From: JAHEZL01 sp046074525
Lineage (GTDB): Bacteria > Bacteroidota > Bacteroidia > Flavobacteriales_C > GCA-002722245
Reading direction: 5' to 3'
NCBI GenBank assembly: GCA_046074525.1
Contig: JBJTOK010000066.1
Location: 1 to 64,000, forward strand
DNA: 64,000 nt
The position numbers were made by a program, and so were the translations under genes. Position 1 is the first letter of the stretch. Each line of letters opens with the position of its first letter. The notes under the pieces are model-generated. The model ran no database searches and was not told the origin of the DNA. It saw nothing but the letters and a program-made list of their open reading frames with translations. Below, piece after piece: positions 52,393 to 60,584 of this stretch.

Positions 52393-53364
52393 TTACTTCA
52401 AACTCCTCTTCTTGATCATCCCTCCCTTGATATCACGAACGCTGGTCATCACCATAAAGGCATTGGCATCGATTTCATCGATTTCCTTACGCAAACGCAC
52501 AATCTCCAGTCGGGTGATAATCGTGTATACCACCGAGTAATTTTTTGTGTGGCCATGGGTGCCATAACCGCCGGTAGCAGGATAAATCGTTACCCCGCGA
52601 CCGAGTTGTTCAATAATCATTTTACGAATGGCTTCGTGTTTGGACGAAATGATGGTGACACCAATGTATTCTTCCACACCTTCCACAATGAAATCAACGG
52701 TTTTGGAAGCGATGAAATAAGTCACCATGGAATAGAGTGCATATTCAATTTTGAGGACGGCGATGGCCGACAAGAAGATAATTACGTTGAATACAATAAT
52801 GACGTCACCAATGGTGAGCCCTAGCTTTCTACTGGTGTAAATGGCCAGGATTTCTGTGCCGTCGAGAACAGCACCACCTCTCATCGATAATCCGATACCG
52901 GCACCAAGGAAGAAACCGCCAAATACGGAGACGAGGAGCTTGTCGCTGGTAATCATTGGGAAGGGAACTGCGGCCAAAACCAGGGCCAATCCGACAATGG
53001 ACACGATGCTCCTAACCGCAAAGCGCTTTCCAACCTGTGAATAAGCAAATAGTATAAAAGGAATGTTGATGCAAACCAATACCAGTGACAGCGGCAACCC
53101 CGTTACTTTATTTACCAAAAGTGAGATACCGGTGATACCACCATCTACAAAACCAGTGGGGAGGAGAAAACTTTTGAGTCCGAAAGCTGCCGAAAAAATA
53201 CCTAATGTAATCAGAACAAAACCTTTGATAATATATGCCAGTGATACTACACGATGACGGGATTGCTGTTTCAGGTCGCCACCATGTCCGGCAGCGTCTT
53301 TATAGCTCCTGCGGAAGAGCATTACTGCGGCTTTGACTATAATTCTCTGGAAAAAAGGAAGCAT
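52393..53364 (-). CDS. YitT family membrane protein
   Basis: 323 residues: five to six transmembrane segments (about 45-230; FGLKSFLLPTGFVDGGITGIS and GGAVLDGTEILAIY are YitT hallmarks) and a cytoplasmic DUF2179 domain (about 240-315; GVTIYPATGGYGTHGHTKNYS). An N-terminal basic lead of about 40 residues precedes the first helix. YitT proteins are probably small-solute transporters or sensors; the substrate is unknown. Part of the - strand series between the OmpA-like and SUMF1-fold genes. Confidence 0.88.
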   Translation of the reverse strand: MLPFFQRIIVKAAVMLFRRSYKDAAGHGGDLKQQSRHRVVSLAYIIKGFVLITLGIFSAAFGLKSFLLPTGFVDGGITGISLLVNKVTGLPLSLVLVCINIPFILFAYSQVGKRFAVRSIVSIVGLALVLAAVPFPMITSDKLLVSVFGGFFLGAGIGLSMRGGAVLDGTEILAIYTSRKLGLTIGDVIIVFNVIIFLSAIAVLKIEYALYSMVTYFIASKTVDFIVEGVEEYIGVTIISSKHEAIRKMIIEQLGRGVTIYPATGGYGTHGHTKNYSVVYTIITRLEIVRLRKEIDEIDANAFMVMTSVRDIKGGMIKKRSLK

Positions 53365-53423
53365 GTATTACTACTCAAGTTGTTACTCTAAATTCTTAAA
53401 ATTCGTTTCTGTGAACCTCTCGG

Positions 53424-54281
53424 TTAACTCCCCACAATCAGGATTTCCACCCTCCGGTTGAATTTCATTTCCAATTCGGATTTGGCATTGGGAAAAAGCA
53501 TTTGTGTGTTTCCAAAACCTTTGTAGCCGAGGCGGGAAGGATCAATTCCGTTTTTAATGAGGTAATCATAAATAGCTTTTGCGCGGCCCTCGGAGAGCTG
53601 CAGATTGTAATCAGAGTTTTTTTCTTTTGGTGCATTCACGTGGCCATGCACTTCAATTTTCAGGTTCGGATTGTTTTTCAGGAGATACACCAAACTCGAT
53701 AATTCGGCTCTGGACCGGGGAATCAATTGAGTAGAATTGGCCTGGAAGAGGATGTTATTTAAAATGAGTTTATCGCCCTTTTTGTATTTTTTCTGGTACC
53801 ACTTTAATTTTCTTTCCCGCTGCAGGGCAAGTATATCATCGGTGATTCGCGTATCGATAATAACCGTATCGCAATCGGTTTGCAGCACTACCACGAATTT
53901 TTTGCCGTGTTCGAGCTGTATTCTGTGGTTTTGTGAGCACGACTCACAAAAGCATTGTCCGTTGAGAATTTCCTCAGTTTCCAGGGTTCTTTCAAAGGTG
54001 GTGTAGCCAATGCTCGGTAAAATAGAATCGTTGGTTACAGCGCAGTATTTCTTGTAATCGTAAAAGTCGTATTGCATGTGACAGGAGGAGTCTACAAGGA
54101 ATTTCATGTCGTAAAAGGAGCTGTCAACCTCAAACCAGAAGGCTTGCTTTTTCGACTTGCTGAAGTTCAGTGGTTCTTCGGAGAGGATGCTGAGGCGGGG
54201 AATCTGTTCACAAGGGATCTTTTGCGCTTTAGCAGCACCGAAAAAGATCAAAAAGAGCACTATGCCAAATCCTCTCAACAT
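53424..54281 (-). CDS. OmpA-family protein with CFCESC motif (larger paralogue)
   Basis: 285 residues with signal peptide (1-19). A unique N-terminal half (20-170) contains CFCESC at 110-115. The C-terminal OmpA peptidoglycan-binding domain is at about 172-284 (ILFQANSTQLIPRSRAELSSL, GHVNAPKEKNSDYNLQLSEGRAKAIYDYL, GFGNTQML, NRRVEI). It probably links the outer membrane or a periplasmic complex to the wall. The next gene upstream is a shorter paralogue with the same CFCESC motif, pointing to tandem duplication and a conserved role for the cysteines. Confidence 0.86.
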   Translation of the reverse strand: MLRGFGIVLFLIFFGAAKAQKIPCEQIPRLSILSEEPLNFSKSKKQAFWFEVDSSFYDMKFLVDSSCHMQYDFYDYKKYCAVTNDSILPSIGYTTFERTLETEEILNGQCFCESCSQNHRIQLEHGKKFVVVLQTDCDTVIIDTRITDDILALQRERKLKWYQKKYKKGDKLILNNILFQANSTQLIPRSRAELSSLVYLLKNNPNLKIEVHGHVNAPKEKNSDYNLQLSEGRAKAIYDYLIKNGIDPSRLGYKGFGNTQMLFPNAKSELEMKFNRRVEILIVGS

Positions 54282-54342
54282 ATAGCTAATATAATGATTA
54301 TTCTTTGCGGCGTGGGAGGGAGAAGGATTTTTTTGATTGCAA

Positions 54343-54942
54343 TTACTTCGCAGTAATCACGATCTCCACCCTTCTGTTGGCCTCAGCTTCCGACTCGTTG
54401 GTAGGAGCAGGGAAGAGCATTTTACTGTTGCCAAAACCTTTTTTGCTGAGGCGGTTGGATTTGATACCGTGCTCCATCAGGTACATCTGAACAGCCTGGC
54501 AGCGGGCTTCGGAAAGATTTTGATAGTAATCGTTATTGGGTTGTCCCGGACCGTTTACATGTCCCTGAATGGAAATTTTTACCGTCGGGTTTTTCTTTAA
54601 AAAGGCCACCAACTGGTCCAGTTCGGGAAAGGATTTATCCATGAAAACCGCCTGTTCATGCACGAAGCGCACGTTTCTGAAAACGTACACCATACCGGTG
54701 TCAATGCTAGCTCCTGATTCGGTGAGGTTGAATTTGCTTTTTTTCACTGTCGGTTCAACAACTGTAGTAACAGTTTTGTCGACCGGTGTTTTTTTAGTGA
54801 TAGCCGCTACAGAATCCCTTCGCTGACTCGCTTTGGTACAAGATTCACAAAAACATCTTCCGCTGTAATCGATCACGGGGCCTTGTGCTGAAAGCGTTGA
54901 CCAGCCGACTAAGAAGGAGAATATAAAAAGTAATTTTCTCAT
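54343..54942 (-). CDS. OmpA-family protein with CFCESC motif (shorter paralogue)
   Basis: 199 residues with signal peptide (1-19, ending LSA). The mature protein starts almost at once with CFCESC at Cys30, Cys32 and Cys35. The OmpA domain covers about 85-198 (FRNVRFVHEQAVFM, GHVNGPGQPNNDYYQNLSEARCQ, GFGNSKMLF, NRRVEIVI). The ATG at 54942 shares its A with the TAA stop of the large metH gene (TAATG), so translation is coupled. An earlier start at 54969 would lie inside metH and disrupt the signal peptide. Confidence 0.87.
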   Translation of the reverse strand: MRKLLFIFSFLVGWSTLSAQGPVIDYSGRCFCESCTKASQRRDSVAAITKKTPVDKTVTTVVEPTVKKSKFNLTESGASIDTGMVYVFRNVRFVHEQAVFMDKSFPELDQLVAFLKKNPTVKISIQGHVNGPGQPNNDYYQNLSEARCQAVQMYLMEHGIKSNRLSKKGFGNSKMLFPAPTNESEAEANRRVEIVITAK

Positions 54943-57665
54943 TAATAATTCAAATTCGGCGACAGCCATTTTTCAATAAATTCAACCGATTCGCCTTTAC
55001 GGGAGGCATATTGCTCTACTTGGTCTTTCTCGATTTTACCGATACCGAAATACTTGCTTTGCGGATGTCCGAAATACCAGCCGCTAACGGAAGAAGCAGG
55101 GTACATGGCCAAACTGTCGGTTAAAGTTATGCCGGCATTCTTCTCGGCATCAAGCAACTTGAAAATTGTCCACTTTTCAGTATGGTCGGGACAAGCCGGA
55201 TAGCCAGGTGCCGGACGGATACCGCGGTATTCTTCCTTAATCAGGTCTTCATTGCTGAGTGCTTCTTTGGTATCATAACTCCAGATTTCCTTACGCACTT
55301 TTTCGTGCATGAATTCGGTGAAAGCCTCGGCAAGACGATCGGCAAGTGCTTTCAGCATAATGCTGGAATAGTCGTCGTGGTCTTTCTCGAATTTTTCCAG
55401 ATAGGGTTCAATACCTAATCCTGTTGTTACTGCGAAAGCTCCCATATAATCGGCCAGTCCCGTGGTTTTAGGAGCAACGAAGTCGGCCAGCGACATGTTG
55501 TAAGCCTCTTCGCTTTTTTTCGATTGCTGACGCACCATGTGGAATTTATCCAAAACAGTTTTGCGTGTTTCGTCGGTGTAGAGTTCAATGTCATCACCTA
55601 CCGCATTGGCTGGCCACAGGCCAATTACAGCTTTATTCGTGAGCCATTTTTCGGCTACCAGTTTCTTCAGCATTTTCTGAGCGTCGTTGTAAACGGTAGT
55701 AGCTTCTTTACCTACCACTTCGTCTTCCAGGATGCGCGGGAATTTGCCGTGCAATTCCCAGGTTTGGAAGAAAGGAGTCCAGTCGATGTACGGCACAATT
55801 TCTTCCAAGGAAACATCTGTAATGGTTTTCACGCCGAGGAATTTTGGCTTCACGATATCTTCTGCTTTCCATTCAATAGGGAAGCGGTTGGCTTGAGCTT
55901 CTTCAATGGTAACAGTATCTTTCTGAGCCTTCTTTTTCGCATGGTTTTCACGCATGCGCTGATATTCCGCCTGAACATCTTCAATGTATTTTGCTTTATT
56001 GTCGCCGAGCAAAGAGTTGGCAACAGTTACAGCTCTTGATGCATCAAGTACGTGTACGGCCTGATTACCGGTGTAATGCTGATCAATCTTTACGGCAGTG
56101 TGGACTTTGGAAGTAGTGGCACCACCAATCAGTAAAGGAATTTTAAAGCCTTCACGCTCCATTTCTTTGGCTACATAAACCATTTCATCCAGTGATGGCG
56201 TGATGAGTCCGCTGAGACCGATGATGTCGACATTGTGTTTTTTCGCTTCGGCCAGTATTTTATCACAAGGGATCATTACCCCCATATCGATGATTTCATA
56301 GTTGTTACAGGCGAGAACCACGCCCACAATGTTTTTCCCGATGTCGTGCACATCGCCTTTTACCGTTGCCAGCAATACCTTTCCGGCAGAGGTGTTGGTG
56401 CCTTCGGCTTTATCAGCTTCGAGGAAAGGAAGGAGGTAAGCCACGGCTTTCTTCATTACGCGCGCGCTTTTCACTACCTGTGGGAGGAACATCTTTCCGC
56501 TTCCGAAGAGATCTCCCACTACGTTCATTCCGTCCATGAGCGGACCTTCGATGATGTGCAGCGGACGCGCATATTTATGGCGGGCTTCTTCCACGTCGAT
56601 TTCAACAAAATCAGCAATCCCTTTTACCAGGGCGTGTTCCAAACGTTTTTCAACCGTGTCGTTTCTCCAGGCATCATCTGTTTTTTTCTCTTTGGTTCCT
56701 CCTTTTACCGATTCAGCAAATTCGAGCAGGCGTTCAGTGGCATCGTCTCTCCTGTCCAATAAAACGTCCTCTACTTTTTCTAAAAGATACTTATCGATAT
56801 CGTCGTATACCTCCAGCATGGCCGGATTCACGATACCCATGTCCATTCCTTCTTTAATGGCGTGGAAAAGGAAAGCCGAGTGAATGGCTTCACGCATAGG
56901 ATTGTTTCCCCTGAAGGAAAACGACACGTTACTCACGCCGCCGCTAACGTGGGCAGCAGGCAGGTTTTCGCGCACCCAGCGGGTAGCCTGGAAGAAATCA
57001 AGCGCATTTTTTCTGTGCTCTTCCATCCCTGTAGCAACAGGGAAAATATTCAAGTCGAAAATAATATCCTGTGGTGGGAATTTCACTTTCGGTCCCACCA
57101 GGATATCATAAGATCGTTTTACAATTTCAATTCTTCTTTCGTAATTATCGGCCTGGCCTACTTCGTCGAAAGCCATCACAATCACAGCCGCACCGTACTT
57201 TTTAACCTGTTTTGCTTCCCAGATGAAACGCTCTTCTCCCACTTTGAGAGAGATGGAATTCACAATACATTTCCCCTGTACGCACTTCAATCCTTCTTCA
57301 ATGATTTCCCATTTCGAGGAGTCGATCATGATTGGCACCTTAGCGATATCGGGCTCAGCAGCGATGAGGTTGAGGAAGCGTTTCATAGATTCCACACCAT
57401 CTATCATCCCTTCATCCATATTGATGTCGATGACTTGAGCACCACCTTCCACCTGGTCGCGTGCTACTACCAGAGCCTCGTCGTATTTTTCTTCTTTAAT
57501 GAGGCGCAAAAAAGCTTTGGAACCTGTAACGTTGGTGCGTTCACCGATGTTGATGAAGTTGGTTTCGGGGGTAACTACGAGCGGCTCCAATCCGCTCAAT
57601 CTCAGCGACGGATAGTTGTGCCATTTGTATTTGTAATCACCGGGATAATCTGGATGCAGAGGCAT
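54942..57665 (-). CDS. metH: Methionine synthase, folate/B12/SAM-activation part
   Basis: Second half of cobalamin-dependent methionine synthase as its own gene, 907 residues. Order: pterin-binding domain (about 15-300; NFINIGERTNVTGSKAF, DINMDEGMIDG), cap domain, B12 domain with GDVHDIGKNIV near 436 (His is the lower axial cobalt ligand) and GLSGLITPSLDEM, then the SAM-dependent reactivation domain (about 600-900; RPAPGYPACPDHTEKW, SGWYFGHPQSKYFGIGKI). The homocysteine domain is in the gene one base upstream (57667). Both parts are intact. The SAM-I riboswitch at 58771 controls the pair. Confidence 0.95.
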   Translation of the reverse strand: MPLHPDYPGDYKYKWHNYPSLRLSGLEPLVVTPETNFINIGERTNVTGSKAFLRLIKEEKYDEALVVARDQVEGGAQVIDINMDEGMIDGVESMKRFLNLIAAEPDIAKVPIMIDSSKWEIIEEGLKCVQGKCIVNSISLKVGEERFIWEAKQVKKYGAAVIVMAFDEVGQADNYERRIEIVKRSYDILVGPKVKFPPQDIIFDLNIFPVATGMEEHRKNALDFFQATRWVRENLPAAHVSGGVSNVSFSFRGNNPMREAIHSAFLFHAIKEGMDMGIVNPAMLEVYDDIDKYLLEKVEDVLLDRRDDATERLLEFAESVKGGTKEKKTDDAWRNDTVEKRLEHALVKGIADFVEIDVEEARHKYARPLHIIEGPLMDGMNVVGDLFGSGKMFLPQVVKSARVMKKAVAYLLPFLEADKAEGTNTSAGKVLLATVKGDVHDIGKNIVGVVLACNNYEIIDMGVMIPCDKILAEAKKHNVDIIGLSGLITPSLDEMVYVAKEMEREGFKIPLLIGGATTSKVHTAVKIDQHYTGNQAVHVLDASRAVTVANSLLGDNKAKYIEDVQAEYQRMRENHAKKKAQKDTVTIEEAQANRFPIEWKAEDIVKPKFLGVKTITDVSLEEIVPYIDWTPFFQTWELHGKFPRILEDEVVGKEATTVYNDAQKMLKKLVAEKWLTNKAVIGLWPANAVGDDIELYTDETRKTVLDKFHMVRQQSKKSEEAYNMSLADFVAPKTTGLADYMGAFAVTTGLGIEPYLEKFEKDHDDYSSIMLKALADRLAEAFTEFMHEKVRKEIWSYDTKEALSNEDLIKEEYRGIRPAPGYPACPDHTEKWTIFKLLDAEKNAGITLTDSLAMYPASSVSGWYFGHPQSKYFGIGKIEKDQVEQYASRKGESVEFIEKWLSPNLNY

Positions 57666-57666
57666 A

Positions 57667-58686
57667 TTAAACAGTTTCTAATTGAAGGTTAATCTTTTTT
57701 CTCGGTTTGTATTTCGCGGCGGCTTCAGCAATGGCTTTGATGTGCGCTGGTGTTGTACCGCAGCAACCGCCGATGATGTTTACCAGACTCCTGTCGAGGA
57801 AGCCAATGATTTGTTTCTGCATGTCGGCGGGAGATTCGTCGTATTCGCCCATTTCATTTGGCAAGCCTGCGTTAGGGTGAGCACTCACACCGAAAGTTGT
57901 GTTGTTGGCTAAAACCTCAAGATAAGGTCTCATCAAATCGGCTCCCAGTGCGCAGTTGAAGCCCACGCTCAATAAATCCATGTGGGATACAGAAGCTAAA
58001 AATGCTTCGGCAGTTTGTCCCGATAAAGTTCGTCCGCTGGCATCGGTAATGGTTCCTGAAATCATCACAGGAAGGTTGGTTCCGAGTTCTTCCTGCACAT
58101 CACTGATGGCTACCATGGCCGCTTTGGCATTTAATGTATCAAAGATGGTTTCTACCAGAAGAATATCCACTCCACCTTCAATCAATGCTTTTACCTGTTC
58201 GGAATAAGCTACAACCAGCTGATCAAAAGTAACGGCGCGGTAACCAGGGTCATTTACATCTGGAGACATTGACGCGGTTCTGTTTGTGGGACCGATAGAT
58301 CCTGCTACATACCTTGGTTTATCAGGGTTTTTAGCGGTGTATTCGTCGGCAGCTTCTTTAGCAATTTTTGCCGAATGGTAATTGATATCATATACCGCGT
58401 GCTCCAAATGGTAATCGGCCTGAGCGATAGTAGTACCGCTGAACGTATTGGTTTCTATAATATCGGCCCCTGCTTCTAAATAAAGGCAGTGAATTTCTTT
58501 TAATACATCCGGACGGGAAATTCCCACCAAGTCATTATTTCCCTTGAGGGAATGCGGATGGTCCTTAAATTTCTCACCCCTGAAATCTTCTTCTGTAAGA
58601 TTGTAGGTTTGAATCAAACTTCCCATAGCACCATCCAGCACGAGGATGCGCTCTTTCAATACTTCTCTGACGTCAGGTTTGTTCAT
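57667..58686 (-). CDS. Methionine synthase, homocysteine-binding part
   Basis: First half of MetH as a separate protein of 339 residues: the homocysteine S-methyltransferase barrel. LVLDGAMGSLIQTYNL marks the N-terminus; the zinc-binding cysteines are in VGFNCALGA and IGGCCGTTPAH. It transfers the methyl group from methylcobalamin in the partner protein to homocysteine. The ATG at 58686 starts the conserved part; a start at 58722 would put 12 residues inside the terminator hairpin. The stop is followed after one base by the ATG of the larger part. Such split MetH pairs are known in Bacteroidota. Confidence 0.94.
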   Translation of the reverse strand: MNKPDVREVLKERILVLDGAMGSLIQTYNLTEEDFRGEKFKDHPHSLKGNNDLVGISRPDVLKEIHCLYLEAGADIIETNTFSGTTIAQADYHLEHAVYDINYHSAKIAKEAADEYTAKNPDKPRYVAGSIGPTNRTASMSPDVNDPGYRAVTFDQLVVAYSEQVKALIEGGVDILLVETIFDTLNAKAAMVAISDVQEELGTNLPVMISGTITDASGRTLSGQTAEAFLASVSHMDLLSVGFNCALGADLMRPYLEVLANNTTFGVSAHPNAGLPNEMGEYDESPADMQKQIIGFLDRSLVNIIGGCCGTTPAHIKAIAEAAAKYKPRKKINLQLETV

Positions 58687-58696
58687 ATATGTACAA

Positions 58697-58732
58697 ATAA
58701 AAAGCCCTTCCTGAATCTTCAAGAAGGGCGCA
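58697..58732 (-). terminator. Riboswitch-linked terminator before metH
   Basis: On the - strand GCCCTTCTTGAA pairs with TTCAGGAAGGGC (one G-T pair), followed by TTTTTATTT. It lies between the SAM-I aptamer and the metH start and would stop transcription when SAM is bound. Confidence 0.88.
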
Positions 58733-58770
58733 TAAGTTTATATAGATAAATCTTTTTACAATTTACGTTT

Positions 58771-58870
58771 CTTATTTTGCCCTTTGCAGGGTTGGAATTA
58801 GCACCTGTCCCGTAAACGGGGTGGTTGCCAAGGTTTCATAGGGCCAGTCCCTCCACCTTTCTTAATAAGC
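58771..58870 (-). promoter_or_regulatory. SAM-I (S-box) riboswitch
   Basis: Read on the - strand: P1 5' arm GCTTATT (58870-58864), then AAGAAAGGTGGAGGGACTGG, CCCTATGAAACCTTGGCAACC, GACAGGTGCTAATTCC, and the P1 3' arm AATAAG (58776-58771). All core elements of the S-box are present: GGTGGAGGGACTGGCCC, GAAACC, GGCAACC, GGTGCTAATTCC. An expression platform with terminator follows at 58732-58697. SAM-bound RNA should turn off the metH genes. Confidence 0.95.
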
Positions 58871-58907
58871 AATGAGTAAAGAACGAATGCTGCAAATGTA
58901 AGTAATT

Positions 58908-59174
58908 CTACTTTCGATGTAAAATAGATTTCACTTTTTCTTTGATTTTTTTTCGAAAGAAGTACCAGGCTATGCCAGCCAGAATAATGTAGGGAAGAAT
59001 GGCCAGAATGAGGATTCCGGTGTTGAGTCCTCTTCCATAAGATTGATCCATGTCGGAAAGATTGCTTCCGTTTTTCAATCCGGATTCTGCGACGGCTTTG
59101 CATTGGGAGCATTGGGCGTAAACTGAACTTACGCTGGAGAAGAGGAGAAAAACTATGAATAAGAGTTTTTTCAT
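58908..59174 (-). CDS. Small CxxC membrane protein in the oxidase cluster
   Basis: 88 residues: signal peptide (1-20, SSVYAQ), CSQC at residues 22-25 at the very start of the mature chain, a short polar stretch, one transmembrane helix (about 52-72) and a basic tail RKKIKEKVKSILHRK. The CxxC would face the periplasm and could bind copper or heme or act in thiol exchange. It follows the DUF420 gene on the same strand after 221 bp and stands in the region of the oxidase assembly genes, so a part in cytochrome oxidase maturation is a reasonable guess. I do not recognise a named family. Confidence 0.75.
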   Translation of the reverse strand: MKKLLFIVFLLFSSVSSVYAQCSQCKAVAESGLKNGSNLSDMDQSYGRGLNTGILILAILPYIILAGIAWYFFRKKIKEKVKSILHRK

Positions 59175-59220
59175 TGGGTAAAGGTAAGGCTAATCTCTTC
59201 TTTTAAAAAGAAGCAAATCG

Positions 59221-59247
59221 ATACTTTTGTCTTGAAACAAAAAGTAT
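59221..59247. repeat. Inverted-repeat fragment
   Basis: ATACTTTTGT and ACAAAAAGTAT form an imperfect hairpin. The stretch after it (CCAAAAAATTCAAG) resembles an intergenic repeat frequent in Bacteroidota. Part of the 221-bp space between DUF420 and the CxxC gene. Confidence 0.5.
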
Positions 59248-59350
59248 CCAAAAAATTCAAGAGCCAGGATGCGGGCCAGCGCACGAAGTTAGCGGCCTAT
59301 TTTTGAATAGCGCAAAGCGATATTGTCACGTAATGAATAGCTAACTAACT

Positions 59351-59371
59351 CTCCTCCTTTTCAAGGAGGAG
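59351..59371. repeat. Hairpin CTCCTCCTT/AAGGAGGAG
   Basis: 9-bp perfect stem with loop TTC just after the DUF420 stop (59396, read on the - strand), followed on the + strand by a GGGGGAGG run. It could end the oxidase operon but has no T-run on the - strand side. Confidence 0.5.
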
Positions 59372-59395
59372 TACCCGAAGGGGGAGGTGGTTAAT

Positions 59396-59914
59396 TTATT
59401 TATAATACGGTGCCAGGAAAACATACACGAGCACACCGCTCAGCGTTACATACAGCCAGATAGGATATGTCCAGCGCACCAGGTTTTTGTGTTTCTGGAT
59501 ATTGTTGGTGAGCCCGTGGTAGTAGGCAAAAAGAATCATTGGGAGCGATACTGCTGCGAGGATGATGTGAGAAAAAAGTATGAAGTAGTAAAGAAAAACC
59601 TGATCTCCTTCATACTTGGTATCGGCATTGAATACGTGGTATACTACGTACGACAAGAGAAACAATACTGATAAAATCATTGCCGTGGTATTGAGGCGCT
59701 TATGCATCGCAATGTTTTTTTGTCGGATCATGAGCAATGACAGAATAAGCAGTACGAAACAGGTTCCGTTAATCATGGCATTGACCATAGGCAATCCTTT
59801 GGTCATGGGCCAGCTTAGCTTCGCTTTTTGAATTTCATGGAGGGATAATACGAGAATGAATACTACTGCGGTGAAAACCCAGATGGCCCTTTCTATTTTT
59901 TTATTTGCTTGCAT
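59396..59914 (-). CDS. DUF420 membrane protein (YozB/CtaM-like)
   Basis: 172 residues with five transmembrane segments. NAMINGTCFVLLILSL, HKRLNTTAMILSVLFLLSYVVYH and HKNLVRWTYPIWLYVTLSGVLVY match DUF420. Members (YozB/CtaM in Gram-positives) are needed for activity of aa3-type terminal oxidases. Here the gene overlaps the SCO gene by 14 bp, in line with such a role. Confidence 0.88.
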   Translation of the reverse strand: MQANKKIERAIWVFTAVVFILVLSLHEIQKAKLSWPMTKGLPMVNAMINGTCFVLLILSLLMIRQKNIAMHKRLNTTAMILSVLFLLSYVVYHVFNADTKYEGDQVFLYYFILFSHIILAAVSLPMILFAYYHGLTNNIQKHKNLVRWTYPIWLYVTLSGVLVYVFLAPYYK

Positions 59915-60584
59915 TTTTCAAAAGTTTAATGTCTTTAATGAGTTGGTTGACTTCGGCAGAGTCGGTGCCGGAGTAGAAGCCGCGAATTCTGCTGGATCCA
60001 TCAATGAGCACCAGTTTGTCGCTGTGCAGAAAATCAATGGTGTCGTTGCGGTATTCAGGTTCTACAAGGAGAAATCCTTTTTGGCCGAGCTTGTAAATTT
60101 TTTGTTTTTCTCCTGTACAGAAACTCCATTGTGCTGTATTGGCGTGGTTTTTCGCTGCATAGGCTTTCAGTATTGCTGCCCTGTCGCGATCGGGATCTAC
60201 AGTGAAAGAAATGATTTTAAAAGAAGTATCTCCCGTAAAGGCCGATTGTACGCGTGTGAGCTGCTTGGTCATGATAGGGCAAATGCTCGGACAGGTAGTA
60301 AAGAAAAAATCGGCCACGTAAATTTTTCCCTTGAGTGAAGTGCTGTTGGCGACAGAGCTGTCCTGATTGATAAAAGAAAAGTCGGGGATGGTGTGATGAA
60401 GGGTGTCTCCGAGGGAGTCCAGACTTATCTCTCCCAGTATTGGCGGGTAAATGCCGGTATCTTCATAAGAGATCTGTGGATTTTCATCTTTCGGGCCGCA
60501 TGCCAGCAAAAGCGTAATGCACAGGAAAATGCTTATTGTGACACTATTTTGAATGCTGTTCAATGGTTTTCTTAACGGCAGCAT
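59901..60584 (-). CDS. SCO1/SenC copper chaperone lipoprotein
   Basis: 227 residues. Delivers copper to the CuA site of cytochrome oxidase subunit II. Lipoprotein signal with Cys29 (LLLACG); thioredoxin fold with the copper ligands Cys98 and Cys102 (TTCPSICP) and His187 (DFLHSDKL). The N-terminus overlaps the upstream gene by 41 bp. Fully equipped, unlike its upstream neighbour, which has no Cys. Confidence 0.92.
   Translation of the reverse strand: MLPLRKPLNSIQNSVTISIFLCITLLLACGPKDENPQISYEDTGIYPPILGEISLDSLGDTLHHTIPDFSFINQDSSVANSTSLKGKIYVADFFFTTCPSICPIMTKQLTRVQSAFTGDTSFKIISFTVDPDRDRAAILKAYAAKNHANTAQWSFCTGEKQKIYKLGQKGFLLVEPEYRNDTIDFLHSDKLVLIDGSSRIRGFYSGTDSAEVNQLIKDIKLLKNASK

Noticed and set aside
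54942..58686. metH as one gene broken by a frameshift
   Set aside because: Both parts have sound starts and stops, one base apart, and the cut falls between domains. A split gene is the better reading.
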